Source of the DNA: Thereva unica
Lineage: Eukaryota > Arthropoda > Insecta > Diptera > Therevidae
Direction: 5' to 3'
Length of the DNA: 64,000 nucleotides
NCBI GenBank assembly: GCA_949987705.1
Contig: OX465286.1
Location: 13,405,676-13,469,675 of the forward strand
Positions 14,301-26,415 of the stretch are shown piece by piece. The notes under the pieces were generated by a model. That model searched no databases. It saw nothing but the letters and a program-made list of their open reading frames with translations, and was not told the origin of the DNA. Position 1 is the stretch's first letter, and each line of letters begins with the position of its first letter. Both the position numbers and the translations under genes were made by a program.

Positions 14301-17300
14301 TCGTTGGAAAGGGCTCGCTCCCCCGAGCTCAGCGCACTTGATTTGGTCCAGAAATAACAAGGGGTTCGGGAGTTATGGCCTCTTTTGTGAATGGCCAAAG
14401 GAGGGTACAAAATAGCCATTATCTCGGGAAATACTGGTCAGTTGGGGGTGGGATTGAATTCACAGACTCCCTGGGAAGTCCCTAACAATTTCCCATCCAA
14501 AAAAGGGCCAGTCCAGAATTTTCCCAAAACCGGAAATTTTGCAAAGGGGTACCCCTTGGGATATTTTTGGTCGATTTCACGAAAGTGCTGGGATCTTATT
14601 GAATGGGGTATCGTTGGAAAGGGCTCGCTCCCCCGAGCTCAGCGCACTTGATTTGGTCCAGAAATAACAAGGGGTTCGGGAGTTATGGCCTCTTTTGTGA
14701 ATGGCCAAAGGAGGGTACAAAATAGCCATTATCTCGGGAAATACTGGTCAGTTGGGGGTGGGATTGAATTCACAGACTCCCTGGGAGGTCCCTAACAATT
14801 TCCCATCCAAAAAAGGGCCAGTCCAGAATTTTCCCAAAACCGGAAATTTTGCAAAGGGGTACCCCTTGGGATATTTTTGGTCGATTTCACGAAAGTGCTG
14901 GGATCTTATTGAATGGGGTATCGTTGGAAAGGGCTCGCTCCCCCGAGCTCAGCGCACTTGATTTGGTCCAGAAATAACAAGGGGTTCGGGAGTTATGGCC
15001 TCTTTTGTGAATGGCCAAAGGAGGGTACAAAATAGCCATTATCTCGGGAAATACTGGTCAGTTGGGGGTGGGATTGAATTCACAGACTCCCTGGGAGGTC
15101 CCTAACAATTTCCCATCCAAAAAAGGGCCAGTCCAGAATTTTCCCAAAACCGGAAATTTTGCAAAGGGGTACCCCTTGGGATATTTTTGGTCGATTTCAC
15201 GAAAGTGCTGGGATCTTATTGAATGGGGTATCGTTGGAAAGGGCTCGCTCCCCGAGCTCAGCGCACTTGATTTGGTTCAGAAATAACAAGGGGTTCGGGA
15301 GTTATGGCCTCTTTTGTGAATGGCCAAAGGAGGGTACAAAATAGCCATTATCTCGGGAAATACTGGTCAGTTGGGGGTGGGATTGAATTCACAGACTCCC
15401 TGGGAGGTCCCTAACAATTTCCCATCCAAAAAAGGGCCAGTCCAGAATTTTCCCAAAACCGGAAATTTTGCAAAGGGGTACCCCTTGGGATATTTTTGGT
15501 CGATTTCACGAAAGTGCTGGGATCTTATTGAATGGGGTATCGTTGGAAAGGGCTCGCTCCCCCGAGCTCAGCGCACTTGATTTGGTCCAGAAATAACAAG
15601 GGGTTCGGGAGTTATGGCCTCTTTTGTGAATGGCCAAAGGAGGGTACAAAATAGCCATTATCTCGGGAAATACTGGTCAGTTGGGGGTGGGATTGAATTC
15701 ACAGACTCCCTGGGAGGTCCCTAACAATTTCCCATCCAAAAAAGGGCCAGTCCAGAATTTTCCCAAAACCGGAAATTTTGCAAAGGGGTACCCCTTGGGA
15801 TATTTTTGGTCGATTTCACGAAAGTGCTGGGATCTTATTGAATGGGGTATCGTTGGAAAGGGCTCGCTCCCCCGAGCTCAGCGCACTTGATTTGGTCCAG
15901 AAATAACAAGGGGTTCGGGAGTTATGGCCTCTTTTGTGAATGGCCAAAGGAGGGTACAAAATAGCCATTATCTCGGGAAATACTGGTCAGTTGGGGGTGG
16001 GATTGAATTCACAGACTCCCTGGGAGGTCCCTAACAATTTCCCATCCAAAAAAGGGCCAGTCCAGAATTTTCCCAAAACCGGAAATTTTGCAAAGGGGTA
16101 CCCCTTGGGATATTTTTGGTCGATTTCACGAAAGTGCTGGGATCTTATTGAATGGGGTATCGTTGGAAAGGGCTCGCTCCCCGAGCTCAGCGCACTTGAT
16201 TTGGTCCAGAAATAACAAGGGGTTCGGGAGTTATGGCCTCTTTTGTGAATGGCCAAAGGAGGGTACAAAATAGCCATTATCTCGGGAAATACTGGTCAGT
16301 TGGGGGTGGGATTGAATTCACAGACTCCCTGGGAGGTCCCTAACAATTTCCCATCCAAAAAAGGGCCAGTCCAGAATTTTCCCAAAACCGGAAATTTTGC
16401 AAAGGGGTACCCCTTGGGATATTTTTGGTCGATTTCACGAAAGTGCTGGGATCTTATTGAATGGGGTATCGTTGGAAAGGGCTCGCTCCCCCGAGCTCAG
16501 CGCACTTGATTTGGTCCAGAAATAACAAGGGGTTCGGGAGTTATGGCCTCTTTTGTGAATGGCCAAAGGAGGGTACAAAATAGCCATTATCTCGGGAAAT
16601 ACTGGTCAGTTGGGGGTGGGATTGAATTCACAGACTCCCTGGGAGGTCCCTAACAATTTCCCATCCAAAAAAGGGCCACTCCAGAATTTTCCCAAAACCG
16701 GAAATTTTGCAAAGGGGTACCCCTTGGGATATTTTTGGTCGATTTCACGAAAGTGCTGGGATCTTATTGAATGGGGTATCGTTGGAAAGGGCTCGCTCCC
16801 CCGAGCTCAGCGCACTTGATTTGGTCCAGAAATAACAAGGGGTTCGGGAGTTATGGCCTCTTTTGTGAATGGCCAAAGGAGGGTACAAAATAGCCATTAT
16901 CTCGGGAAATACTGGTCAGCCCGGGGTGGGATTGAATTCACAGACTCCCTGGGAGGTCCCTAACAATTTCCCATCCAAAAAAGGGCCAGTCCAGAATTTT
17001 CCCAAAACCGGAAATTTTGCAAAGGGGTACCCCTTGGGATATTTTTGGTCGATTTCACGAAAGTGCTGGGATCTTATTGAATGGGGTATCGTTGGAAAGG
17101 GCTCGCTCCCCCGAGCTCAGCGCACTTGATTTGGTCCAGAAATAACAAGGGGTTCGGGAGTTATGGCCTCTTTTGTGAATGGCCAAAGGAGGGTACAAAA
17201 TAGCCATTATCTCGGGAAATACTGGTCAGTTGGGGGTGGGATTGAATTCACAGACTCCCTGGGAGGTCCCTAACAATTTCCCATCCAAAAAAGGGCCAGT

Positions 17301-19698
17301 CCAGAATTTTCCCAAAACCGGAAATTTTGCAAAGGGGTACCCCTTGGGATATTTTTGGTCGATTTCACGAAAGTGCTGGGATCTTATTGAATGGGGTATC
17401 GTTGGAAAGGGCTCGCTCCCCCGAGCTCAGCGCACTCTATTTGGTCCAGAAATAACAAGGGGTTCGGGAGTTATGGCCTCTTTTGTGAATGGCCAAAGGA
17501 GGGTACAAAATAGCCATTATCTCGGGAAATACTGGTCAGCCCGGGGTGGGATTGAATTCACAGACTCCCTGGGAGGTCCCTAACAATTTCCCATCCAAAA
17601 AAGGGCCAGTCCAGAATTTTCCCAAAACCGGAAATTTTGCAAAGGGGTACCCCTTGGGATATTTTTGGTCGATTTCACGAAAGTGCTGGGATCTTATTGA
17701 ATGGGGTATCGTTGGAAAGGGCTCGCTCCCCCGAGCTCAGCGCACTTGATTTGGTCCAGAAATAACAAGGGGTTCGGGAGTTATGGCCTCTTTTGTGAAT
17801 GGCCAAAGGAGGGTACAAAATAGCCATTATCTCGGGAAATACTGGTCAGTTGGGGGTGGGATTGAATTCACAGACTCCCTGGGAGGTCCCTAACAATTTC
17901 CCATCCAAAAAAGGGCCAGTCCAGAATTTTCCCAAAACCGGAAATTTTGCAAAGGGGTACCCCTTGGGATATTTTTGGTCGATTTCACGAAAGTGCTGGG
18001 ATCTTATTGAATGGGGTATCGTTGGAAAGGGCTCGCTCCCCCGAGCTCAGCGCACTTGATTTGGTCCAGAAATAACAAGGGGTTCGGGAGTTATGGCCTC
18101 TTTTGTGAATGGCCAAAGGAGGGTACAAAATAGCCATTATCTCGGGAAATACTGGTCAGTTGGGGGTGGGATTGAATTCACAGACTCCCTGGAAGGTCCC
18201 TAACAATTTCCCATCCAAAAAAGGGCCAGTCCAGAATTTTCCCAAAACCGGAAATTTTGCAAAGGGGTACCCCTTGGGATATTTTTGGTCGATTTCACGA
18301 AAGTGCTGGGATCTTATTGAATGGGGTATCGTTGGAAAGGGCTCGCTCCCCCGAGCTCAGCGCACTCTATTTGGTCCAGAAATAACAAGGGGTTCGGGAG
18401 TTATGGCCTCTTTTGTGAATGGCCAAAGGAGGGTACAAAATAGCCATTATCTCGGGAAATACTGGTCAGCCCGGGGTGGGATTGAATTCACAGACTCCCT
18501 GGGAGGTCCCTAACAATTTCCCATCCAAAAAAGGGCCAGTCCAGAATTTTCCCAAAACCGGAAATTTTGCAAAGGGGTACCCCTTGGGATATTTTTGGTC
18601 GATTTCACGAAAGTGCTGGGATCTTATTGAATGGGGTATCGTTGGAAAGGGCTCGCTCCCCCGAGCTCAGCGCACTCTATTTGGTCCAGAAATAACAAGG
18701 GGTTCGGGAGTTATGGCCTCTTTTGTGAAGGCCAAAGGAGGGTACAAAATAGCCATTATCTCGGGAAATACTGGTCAGCCCGGGGTGGGATTGAATTCAC
18801 AGACTCCCTGGGAGGTCCCTAACAATTTCCCATCCAAAAAAGGGCCAGTCCAGAATTTTCCCAAAACCGGAAATTTTGCAAAGGGGTACCCCTTGGGATA
18901 TTTTTGGTCGATTTCACGAAAGTGCTGGGATCTTATTGAATGGGGTATCGTTGGAAAGGGCTCGCTCCCCCGAGCTCAGCGCACTTGATTTGGTCCAGAA
19001 ATAGCAAGGGGTTCGGGAGTTATGGCCTCTTTTGTGAATGGCCAAAGGAGGGTACAAAATAGCCATTATCTCGGGAAATACTGGTCAGCCCGGGGTGGGA
19101 TTGAATTCACAGACTCCTTGGGAGGTCCTTAACATTTTCCCATCCAAAAAAGGGCCACTCCAGAATTTTCCCAAAACCGGAAATTTTGCAAAGGGGTACC
19201 CCTTGGGATATTTTTGGTCGATTTCACGAAAGTGCTGGGATCTTAATGAATAGGGTATCGTTGGAAAGGGCTCGCTCCCCCGAGCTCAGCGCACTTGATT
19301 TGGTCCAGAAATAGCAAGGGGTTCGGGAGTTATGGCCTCTTTTGTGAATGGCCAAAGGAGGGTACAAAATAGCCATTATCTCGGGAAATACTGGTCAGCC
19401 CGGGGTGGGATTGAATTCACAGACTCCTTGGGAGGTCCTTAACATTTTCCCATCCAAAAAAGGGCCACTCCAGAATTTTCCCAAAACCGGAAATTTTGCA
19501 AAGGGGTACCCCTTGGGATATTTTTGGTCGATTTCACGAAAGTGCTGGGATCTTAATGAATAGGGTATCGTTGGAAAGGGCTCGCTCCCCCGAGCTCAGC
19601 GCACTTGATTTGGTCCAGAAATAGCAAGGGGTTCGGGAGTTATGGCCTCTTTTGTGAATGGTCAAAGGAGGGTACAAAATAGCCATTATCTCGGGAAA

Positions 19699-20328
19699 AG
19701 TACATAAAACCATTTAAATCGTTCGTTTCATTTATTATATAAGACATATGTATTCATGTCCACTGTGCCATCGAGAACCCATGGCACTTTCTTTAAGGTT
19801 TTGACATGAATATGTCTTATCCCTGGGGTCTTTTTTTTTATTTTGAGAAAAATGAAATAGGTTAGGATTTGCTTATAGAGGAAATTGAGTAAACTATTTC
19901 AAAATATGAATATATGTACATATTTGCGTACCAAAAAACAATAAAAAATATTAGGATTTTCGTTTAAAGCCCTACTTCATATTTCTCAAGAGTAGGTAGT
20001 CGTCAATGAAGGAAGAAGAGTTCCGATTTCGAAGGATTTTTTTAAATGTAATAAGGGTAATTGGTTACTTTATCAGACCGCCCGCCCTCCGCTCTAGGCG
20101 CAACGGCAAAAGGATCGCGCAATACACCAAAATTGCGGTAGAAGCTTGGATGGGAGAGTTAAACTGCTATTTTTTATATAACCCTGAATAACCAACCGGT
20201 AACCAAGGGCTAGTTCCAAAAGAAACGTGCTCTGGTCAACCCCTTAAAAAATCCTACCTCCTGGGGGTGTGCGGTGATAAAGTAAATAATTATCCAAAAT
20301 TCTAAGAATTTTTGAATATATGTATGTA
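19699..20328. other. Unique flank of the satellite with a bipartite hairpin
   Basis: No gene recognised. An inverted pair at 19739-19760 and 19803-19820 (ATAAGACATATGTATTCATG against GACATGAATATGTCTTAT) encloses a second inverted pair, GTGCCAT at 19765-19771 and ATGGCAC at 19781-19787. Together they can form a stem of about 80 bases immediately outside the satellite edge. The short frame at 20006-20191 has no recognisable domain. Confidence 0.6.
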
Positions 20329-20944
20329 CATTAGGGTGGTTCAAAAATGGCAAAAAAATTTCAAAAAAACGTGCACCCCCCTATCTTTTAGTTCAATTAA
20401 AATGATGATTTTTGGCGGCAACCGGAGAATTTTTGATTGACACTAACCATTGCCGCCGAGCACATTTCGTTTTAGAGATTTACGATTTTTAACAGCTGTT
20501 TTTGACAGCTGTCATGTTGCAAACCTTTGATTTGACGTCATAATCGTAATCAGCGACCTCGAAAACCCTCTATAGCACGAAATTTCACGTCATTTTGAAA
20601 AAAATGTAAAAAAATGAAATATTTTGTTCATAGTTGACAGCGCTTTTGACAGCTGTCATTTGTCAAACTTTCGATTTGACGTCAAATTCGTAATCAGCGA
20701 CCTCGAAAACCATATAGAAGCCACGATCTAGATAGTTTAATGGACGTAAATGAACAGAATTATCAAATTTTTATTATTGTTTAAAAATCGTAAATCTCTA
20801 AAACGAAATGTGCTCGGCGGCAATGGTTAGTGTCAATCAAAAATTCTCCGGTTGCCGCCAAAAATCATCATTTTAATTGAACTTAAAGATAGGGGGGTGC
20901 ACGTTTTTTTGAAATTTTTTTGCCATTTTTGAACCACCCTAATG
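20329..20944. mobile_element. 616-bp MITE with ~162-bp inverted repeats, TA target duplication
   Basis: Starts CATTAGGGTGGTTC and ends GAACCACCCTAATG, flanked by TA on both sides, as in Tc1/mariner-type insertions. The arms (20329-20491 and 20783-20944) are near-perfect inverted copies over about 162 bp. The centre contains a diverged tandem duplication with the shared strings GACAGCTGTCAT, ATTTGACGTCA and GTAATCAGCGACCTCGAAAA. There is no transposase frame, so it must have been mobilised in trans. Confidence 0.88.
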
Positions 20945-21400
20945 TACATGTATATGAATATCCCACTCCACCATCCGCTCATTTAATTATGGTAGCTTCA
21001 ATAAAACCAAACTTGCTTACTTCTGATAGTATCAAATGTTTAAATTTAATGAAAATTATGCTATTGGAAATAAAAACACTTAAAATTATAAAAAGCAAAC
21101 GAGTCTGGAATCGTTATTCAACTGGAAGCCTGCCATGAAAACCCATAATTAGTGGCGGGTCCTCACTTGTTTTGTGGTGGCAAAAAGATTGCAAAAACAA
21201 GTTAGAACTCTTGATGTTCAGGTTGCAACGAGAGCCAAACTTCAAGAAGAAAAATGTAGACATACATATATTGTGTAGCTATAAGAATGTTGAGAAATCG
21301 CAGGCTCTTGCTTGGGACGACCAGCTTTAATGAGGGAGCATAGTGTGAGTACTAAAAAGCACAGACGAAGAGAAATCTAGAATAGAAAACTCTAGTATTA
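20945..21400. other. No gene; short dispersed repeat at 21097-21166
   Basis: No coding or RNA gene recognised. The segment 21097-21166, ending in CATAATTAGTGGCGGGTCCTC, is a diverged relative of 51975-52040 (CGTAATTAGTGGCGCTAGTCTC), so both derive from an unidentified dispersed repeat. Confidence 0.5.
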
Positions 21401-22201
21401 GTCCAGTCAAAATAGACGAAAAAACGCCATAATTGGAAGATAATTCGGAAGTTGCTTAAAATTGGAACAGCCGTTAAAAACATTATTATACATAAGCTGT
21501 AGAGACTGCCACGCGATTCGACGACTGCAAACTTTTTTATTCAAGGTCAAAGGGTCAAAATATCAGTTTTTTGCAAATATATGCTAAACCGTACGTCTTA
21601 TCAGAAAATTGTGTTTACAACGTTTGTAGATTAGGCGATTATCTACAAAAAAATATATTATACATTTCCTCGTAGGAATTGTCATTTCTGAGATATTGTC
21701 GTTTTAATAAGTTAAAATACTCATATTCTATCATTCCCGACTTGTAAAGGTCATCAGAAGTTTAATAAATCCTTTGTTGGAGTTCGCGGCTAATATTTTC
21801 AGGGGTGATTCCTGGATGTCTTTGGAGAAAAAAATTGTTCTACAGAGGGCGGCTATCTCCACTATCCACTAAGATACAGGGTGATTAGGGAAAAAATTTT
21901 GTTTTTTTTTTAAATTTACTGAAATTTGAATAACTCCTAAAGTAATTATCATAAAGTAGCCTAATTAGGCTCATCTTTTAGGTAAATGTGTATTCTTTTA
22001 TTTGGTATAAAGCACAGCAACCTGAGTGACTCCGTTCAAAAAATATGTAGGCTCAAACCAATGCTTTGCATCTAGACCTGGCAGATTTCTTCGTTTTTCT
22101 CAGAAAATTCGTTACATTTTTGTACATACATGTACTGTTACCTTTTTATTTTTTGCTTTTCTGATGCACCAAACCTACAATATTTCCATACACAATAAGT
22201 A
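21401..22201 (+). repeat. Left inverted arm of the 3.56-kb element
   Basis: Pairs with 24161-24964. The inner boundary is CACAATAAGT, matching ACTTATTGTG at the start of the right arm. Short frames inside are shadows of non-coding sequence. Confidence 0.85.
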
Positions 22202-22389
22202 TAGAATTTAATAGAATTTGACTTTTTATTTCATTTTGAAAATGTCGTTATGTCGTGCAAGTCACATAAAATCTATATATCCAATTTTTTGCTTATACAG
22301 CGTATTTGGCAAGTGCCTAATCCTTTGTAAAAAATTGGAAAACCCTAAAAAACACACTTATTGTATGTAATCTTTCTAATTATTAAGTT

Positions 22390-23755
22390 CCTGGCAAATT
22401 TAGTAGTAGCATAAACGACAGACAGTATGGCTTCCGACAAAAAAGATCCACTGGCGATCTTTTAGTCTGTCTTACAGAACACCTCAGCCGTAGTCTGCAT
22501 GAATCCGGTGAGTCTGGTTTGGTTGCTCTAGATATCTCCAAGGCTTTCGATAGATTTTGGCACTCAGCCCTGTTAGCTAAACTCAAAGCTATTGGAGTTG
22601 ACTCCCTTCTACAGAAGTGGATCGAGAGTTTCCTTTCCGGCCGTTCAATCAAAGTAGTATTGGATGGCGTCAAATCTGAATCTCACCCCATCTCTGCGGG
22701 GGTCCCCCAGGGGTCAATTTTATCACCGGCCCTTTTTCTCATCTTTATAAATGACCTATACTTTCAATCCCCTCCAACCCACTTCGCTGACGACGGTACT
22801 CTACGTTACTCGTACAGCTTCGATACAAGACAGACTCATGCTAGATCCTGTCTTGATGATCGTGAATTAATGTCCAAATCTATTAAAAAAGACATCAAAC
22901 TAATTCTAGATTGGGGAGAGAAGAATCGTGTCGAATTCAACCCCACCGAAAACCAAGTACTGTCTTATCTCAAAAAAGAAGTTCAACACCTCACCATCCT
23001 TGACCGTGGATGACGTTGAACTAAAGGCCGACCCATCCCTACACATCTTAGGCGTGACATTAGCCAAAGACTTGCGATGGAATGACAAAATATTCCAAAT
23101 CGCCAAACAAGCATCCCAGTGCTTGGAATTTCTTAAGAGGTGCAAGTTCCTCCTCCAGCCATCGGCCCGTGCTGTTATTTATAAATCCTACATTCGGCCT
23201 CTTCTCGAATATAACTCCCTCGTTTGGGGCGGCGCCCCAATAACACCTTGACATGGTTAGATAAGGTGCAAAAAAAGGCACTCAAGTTAATTGATGACGA
23301 CACCGCCTGCTCCACCATCGACCCCTTGAGCCACCGTAGGAATGTAGCAGCACTGACAAAATTTTATCGCTACTATCATAGTGACTGTTCCTCCGAGTTA
23401 AACGCTCTCCTGCCTCCACGGCAATCTTATACCCGCAACACCAGATTAGCCCACTCGTCTCATTCCCTTCACCTGCAACTACCCCCTTCACGCACTCAAC
23501 AAGATATGAATTCGTTTGTTAATAGAACAACTCGACTGTGGAATAATCTCTCGCAGTTAGTATTTCCGGGCTCCTACAACATCCAAGAGTTCAAACGCAG
23601 GGTTCATCACCACCTTCTTCAATACCCCCCGTACCTTTTAACCCTTAACCTATACCCCCCCCCCCCCATCCTTCCACCGTACTAAGCTTACTGCTAGACA
23701 TTGCACCATGACGTGACAAATGACATGACGGACTAGTAGTACAAAGGGTGACTCC
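22390..23755 (+). pseudogene. CR1-like LINE reverse transcriptase, 5'-truncated and frameshifted
   Basis: Three frames, 22519-23013, 22928-23251 and 23224-23685, read on from one another after two frameshifts. The first carries reverse-transcriptase signatures LDISKAFDRFWH, GVPQGSILSPALFLIFINDL and ADDGTLR; the classical F/YADD box appears as FADD. The second has YIRPLLEYNSLVWG. The third ends with the C-terminal module FVNRTTRLWNNL characteristic of CR1/L2-type LINEs. Upstream sequence reads as the RQYGFRQKRSTGDLL motif. The 3' untranslated region (23690-23755) recurs at 26731-26930 and 57300-57400, defining the family end. There is no endonuclease, so the copy is 5'-truncated and dead. It occupies the centre of the long-arm element. 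Confidence 0.88.
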
Positions 23756-24160
23756 TGAGCTTAGCACTGCCACATAAAAAAAAGCATAATACTTAAACCT
23801 AGAAACCGCCCATGCTGTGGGGTATCCCTGCAGGAGGAAGCAGGTAAAGAAAAATATTCCTCGCCGGAGATGGTGTGTAAAACAAAGAGTGTTGAATTCG
23901 ACTTTTTATTACATTTTTAAAATGTCGATAAGTCATGAATGGTAATTCTTAGTAGTAGAGGTAATTGCAAAAAACTGCTTTTTACCATTGACATTGAATA
24001 ATTTTTTTTTTTTGCATAACACGGATTTTTTTGGGACCTTTGTTTTTATGGTCTGCAGCAATTTTCAACTGTATTGGAACTATGCCGCAGTTGAAAGACG
24101 AGTAACTTTTTAATTGTACACGATAAAACTACTACTACTACTACCTACAAAACTACCCAA

Positions 24161-24964
24161 AATAAACACTTATTGTGTATGGAAATATTGTAGGTAATAG
24201 TTTGGTGCATCAGAAAAGCAAAAAAAAAATGTAACAGTACATGTATGTACAAAAATGTAACGAATTTTCTGAGAAAAACGAAGAAATCTGCCAGGTCTAG
24301 ATGCAAAGCATTGGTTTGAGACTATATATTTTTTGAACGGAGTCATTCAGGTTGCTGTGCTTTATACCAAATAAAAGAATACACATTTACCTAAAAGATG
24401 AGCCTAATTAGGCTACTTTTTGATAATTAGTTTAGGAGTTATTCAAATTTCAATAAATTTAAAAAAAAAAAAAAAAAAAATTTCCCTAATCACCCTGTAT
24501 CTTAGTGGATAGTGGAGATAGCCGCCCTCTGTAGAACAATTTTTTTCTCCAAAGACATCCAGGAATCACCCCTGAAAATATTAGCCGCGAACTCCAACAA
24601 AGGATTTATTAAACTTCTGATGACCTTTACAAGTCGGGAATGATAGAATATGAGTATTTTAACTTATTAAAACGACAATATCTCAGAAATGACAATTCCT
24701 ACGAGAAAATGTATAATATATTTTTTTGTAGATAATCGCCTAATCTACAAACGTTGTAAACACAATTTTCGGATAAGACGTACGGTTTAGCATATATTTG
24801 CAAAAAACTGATATTTTGACCCTTTGACCTTGAATAAAAAAGTTTGCAGTCGCCCAATCGCGTGGCAGTCTCTACAGCTTACGTATAATAATGTTTTTAA
24901 GGGCTGTTCCAATTTTCAGCAACTTCCGAATTATCTTCCAGTCAAACCTCTAATTTGACTGGAC
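24161..24964 (-). repeat. Right inverted arm of the 3.56-kb element
   Basis: Inverted copy of 21401-22201. It ends TTTGACTGGAC next to the right-hand TA target duplication. A run of about 20 A near 24461 replaces the T-rich tract of the left arm. The interior just before it (23890-24160) is AT-rich and shows nothing recognisable. Confidence 0.85.
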
Positions 24965-24966
24965 TA

Positions 24967-25434
24967 TATGTAGAAATTAACCGGTAGTTGAAAGGACTTC
25001 GTGATATTCGATATTAATCATACTGGGTAGTTGGGCATGTGAGCCTTATGGCTCGCCCACATAACACAAACCTTATTCACGCGAACTCTTCTCATGGATT
25101 TTTATCCGTGAATCAAAGGAAAGCCGATGGAAATGTGCGCACAAACATTCCGTCGACATTTTCCGCACAGGCATTCCGCCGGCCATATCGTTCAAACATC
25201 AAAGTAAAAGTAAGACGGACAAAAACCCCTTTCGGGTAGACGCACCATTAAACACCAAATGCTAATTTCTCTCTACAATATTTTCATTCATTTTTACTAT
25301 TTTTTGGTTCAAAGGTAAATGTTTTATTAAATGGTTGTCGTTTTCTTAAAAGTTGTAACTTTGAAAATTACTGAGTTGATTGAATGGATAGAAAAACTTT
25401 AAAATTACTTACATTTTTGTAGAAACTTAGAGCT
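24967..25434. other. No recognisable gene
   Basis: Contains a short frame (25039-25239) without recognisable motifs. No RNA gene, inverted repeat or transposon end was found. Confidence 0.4.
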
Positions 25435-25885
25435 ATGCGTGCAAAAGGAAAAGGTGGAAAATCCGACGCCTTCTGTAAAACTGTAAAATTAACGTACATC
25501 TCAGTACTAAAGAACTGGTTTGTGAGCTTTGTTTCTGGCCATTCAACTAAGGGAGTACTGAATGGCGTCGAATCTCAACCGGCGTTTCCCAAGGGTCGAT
25601 TCTCTCACCTGATCTCTTGACTCTTTCTATTATTCATTAATGATTTGCTCTCAATCCCCTCCAACCCACTTCAATAACACCCTGCACACCCTTGACAATG
25701 ACACCCTGCGTTACTTTTACGCCTTCGTCAATATAAGACAAGCATGGGTCAGACCTTGTCTCCTAGAGCGTGAGCTCTTATCTCTATGAAAACTTGTAGC
25801 AGCCTTCCCTTTATCTCAGTGGGGAAAAAGAATCTAATGGCTGACTCATCTCTTGAGATCTTAATACGCTCGACAGACTATCACA
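25435..25885 (+). pseudogene. Heavily decayed fragment of the CR1-like LINE
   Basis: Reads LKNWFVSFVSGHSTKGVLNGVES then, after lost bases, a degraded FPKGRFSHL and FINDLLSIPS. This parallels the thumb and B-box region of the copy at 22390-23755 (LQKWIESFLSGRSIKVVLDGV, GVPQGSILSPALFL, FINDL). The CTTTCTATTATTCATTAATGA stretch is the remnant of FLLFIND. Several frameshifts and stops are present. It is an older copy of the same or a close family. Confidence 0.7.
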
Positions 25886-26415
25886 CTTAATCCGGACTAT
25901 GATGTCAGAATGACGTAAACCCCATTTCATTTCCATATCTTTTATATGGGTCTACGTCATTTTGATGTCATTATCCGAATTAAGGGTAGGGGAAGAGTGT
26001 CGGTTGTGGGCATGGTTCGGTTGTGGACACCCCTGAATATCTTTCGACAGAAAACAGATAACATTTTTCTGATAAATGTTATTTGTGTATTATGGCAACA
26101 CGATCTTTTTGTGCTAAAAAGCGAAATTAACAGACGCGTCTGCTTTGCGCTATACACAAATTGATTTGTCTGTGCTTCGAAAAATTCACAAAATTTTTTT
26201 GAAACGAATTTTTTTGAAACGTTTTAAATAGTGTAAAAATTCTAAGGGAATCAATGGAAAAGGTGAGTACAATGCATATTTATTTAGTAAATTTATTATA
26301 CTTTGTGATGCAATACTGGTTGCCACCAATATGTTGACGCACAAATTTTTGTTCACCACTTCTTCAGAAGGCCGCCAAATTCGATTGTGGGCACCGAAAT
26401 TAGTTCGGTTGTGGG
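25886..26415. other. Repeat-like segment with GGTTGTGGGCA motifs
   Basis: The motif GGTTGTGGGCA or GGTTGTGGACA occurs near 26003, 26018, 26383 and 26408, and again after the hAT insertion at 28447-28490. The segment from about 25985, together with 28448-28536, was therefore one block before the hAT landed. It leads into the pogo-type transposase gene and may be that element's left end, but no matching right end was found, so this remains a guess. Confidence 0.35.

Larger units (their letters stand above)
1..19698. repeat. 310-bp satellite DNA array, about 63.5 monomers
   Basis: Head-to-tail tandem repeat. The landmark ATGGCCAAAGGAGGG recurs at 108, 418, 728, 1038 and so on to 19658, almost always 310 bp apart. 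Exceptions are 308 bp (units at 1658 and 2276), 309 bp (6954, 10673, 11602, 15011, 15940 and the unit ending near 18728) and 320 bp (3204, 4454, 5394). Monomers differ at a limited set of positions (for example CAGCCCGGGG versus CAGTTGGGGG, CCACTCC versus CCAGTCC, ACAGACT versus ACGGACT), which define sub-families. The array is truncated by the window start and ends abruptly after TCTCGGGAAA. Each monomer holds a frame of about 86 codons, but this follows from repeat homogeneity, not from evidence of coding. Such arrays are typical of centromeric or pericentromeric heterochromatin. Confidence 0.98.
21401..24964. mobile_element. 3.56-kb element with ~800-bp inverted arms, TA target duplication
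   Basis: The ends read GTCCAGTCAAA and TTTGACTGGAC, each flanked by TA. The left arm (21401-22201) and right arm (24161-24964) are inverted copies over most of about 800 bp with small indels; for example, the strings GATTCCTGGATGTCTTTGGA and AAACCGTACGTCTTATC recur inverted. Between the arms lie a dead CR1-like LINE and AT-rich filler. No transposase of its own is visible. A diverged, single-armed relative lies at 48785-49575. Confidence 0.85.

Noticed and set aside
108..19253. Dozens of 86-codon frames (MAKGGYKIAIISGNTGQ...) as a multigene family
   Set aside because: They recur because the satellite recurs. Single-base indels in several units break or extend the frame freely, and there is no promoter, splice or codon evidence.
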